Shown here: one piece after another, positions 63,692-64,000 of the stretch
Position numbering within the stretch: the stretch's first letter is position 1
Layout of the letters: each line of letters opens with the position of its first letter
Position numbers and translations under genes: made by a program
Origin: Occallatibacter gabretensis
GTDB taxonomy: Bacteria > Acidobacteriota > Terriglobia > Terriglobales > Acidobacteriaceae
Assembly: GCF_001449115.1 (NCBI RefSeq)
Contig: NZ_LAIJ01000009.1
Span: 2,176,114 to 2,240,113, forward strand
Reading direction: 5' to 3'
DNA length: 64,000 bases
Notes under the pieces: model-generated
Told to the model about the DNA's origin: nothing
Seen by the model: the letters and a program-made list of their open reading frames with translations, nothing else
Databases searched by the model: none

Positions 63692-64000
63692 CTAAACTGC
63701 GTGATACGGCTTGCTGTAGTGCGTGGACCACTCCACGAGATTCGAATTCATGAAACGCCATGTGCCGTGATCGGGATCAATTTCGAGAAGCATGTAGGCA
63801 TTGGGATCGTAGCGAGTGGCGGCCATGATGTAATGCTGCGGTCCGTACGTGTGCGCATAGTCGATCCACCTGTGCACGTGGCCTGATACCACGAGCTGAA
63901 TCGTGTCCTGATATTTGCGCAGAAGAGGATGCAGGCCGTAGCCCTGAAACTCTGTGGCTTGGACGGCAATCAGCGGATAGTGGATAAAAACAAAGGTGGG
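63692..64000 (-). CDS. Metallophosphoesterase (calcineurin-like), 5' part beyond window edge
   Basis: The last 102 residues of a protein that begins outside the window. It has the C-terminal metal-site motif GHVH in LVVSGHVHRWIDYAH and, about 35 residues earlier, FVFIHYPL, which is the usual His-containing strand of calcineurin-like phosphoesterases. The end reads WRFMNSNLVEWSTHYSKPYH. The substrate cannot be judged. Confidence 0.8.
   Translation of the reverse strand, partial: PTFVFIHYPLIAVQATEFQGYGLHPLLRKYQDTIQLVVSGHVHRWIDYAHTYGPQHYIMAATRYDPNAYMLLEIDPDHGTWRFMNSNLVEWSTHYSKPYHAV

Overview
The window looks like chromosomal DNA of an acidobacterium of the Terriglobia/Acidobacteriaceae type. 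The main evidence is three proteins with the acidobacterial VWFA-related domain architecture, a giant carboxypeptidase-regulatory/TonB-receptor-like outer-membrane protein, a tricorn-like S41 protease, many secreted proteins with Ala/Pro/Gln-rich N-termini, a moderately high GC content and frequent GTG/TTG starts. This assignment rests on family recognition only. Both ends of the window cut genes: an Nramp transporter on the left and a metallophosphoesterase on the right.

Layout. 1-9 kb: Nramp transporter, cytochrome P460 pair, NAD(P)HX repair enzyme coupled to tsaE, VOC protein, tricorn-like protease and a vapBC-type toxin-antitoxin pair. 9-15 kb: secreted amidohydrolase, DinB protein, fabI, and an overlapping cell-wall set (amidase, GerMN protein, murI). 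15-22 kb: two coupled VWA proteins, a transsulfuration enzyme, a Fic toxin with its small antitoxin, and a DHA2 exporter. 22-34 kb: tsaB-rimI, psd-pssA-ASADH-like, dGTPase, TPR protein, purH, rhomboid protease, XRE regulator, hydrolase and GNAT protein. 34-44 kb: the large receptor-like protein coupled to a third VWA protein, phoU, flavin reductase, YceI-MarR, pilin and lolA. 44-48 kb: a gene-poor stretch with structured DNA, a Crp/Fnr regulator and a cluster of small unknown genes including a duplicated Cys/His protein. 48-64 kb: two MacB-type permeases, 3-hydroxyacyl-CoA dehydrogenase, a G1-type peptidase, gpmI, a DUF2059 protein carrying a copy of the gpmI 5' end, acyltransferase, enolase, a VirB10-like secreted protein, a flippase-like membrane protein, cupin, tRNA-Gly and topoisomerase IB.

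How the genes work together. Most are housekeeping genes: tRNA t6A modification (tsaE, tsaB) with rimI, phosphatidylethanolamine synthesis (psd, pssA), purine synthesis (purH), glycolysis (gpmI, eno), fatty-acid synthesis (fabI), peptidoglycan metabolism (amidase, murI) and lipoprotein traffic (lolA). Many neighbours overlap by 1-17 bases, which indicates translational coupling.

The unusual content is mostly structural. There is a dispersed three-copy repeat with covarying hairpins (4.8, 12.8 and 53.9 kb). A REP-like hairpin is read through in murI, and an antisense tRNA-Arg(UCU)-like anticodon arm is read through in tsaB. A 98-bp duplication places the gpmI promoter and start upstream of an unrelated secreted protein. 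There is also a Shine-Dalgarno sequence buried in a perfect hairpin, a broken PIN-domain remnant, and a tandem family of small putative zinc-binding proteins. I see no CRISPR array, prophage, insertion sequence or rRNA operon.
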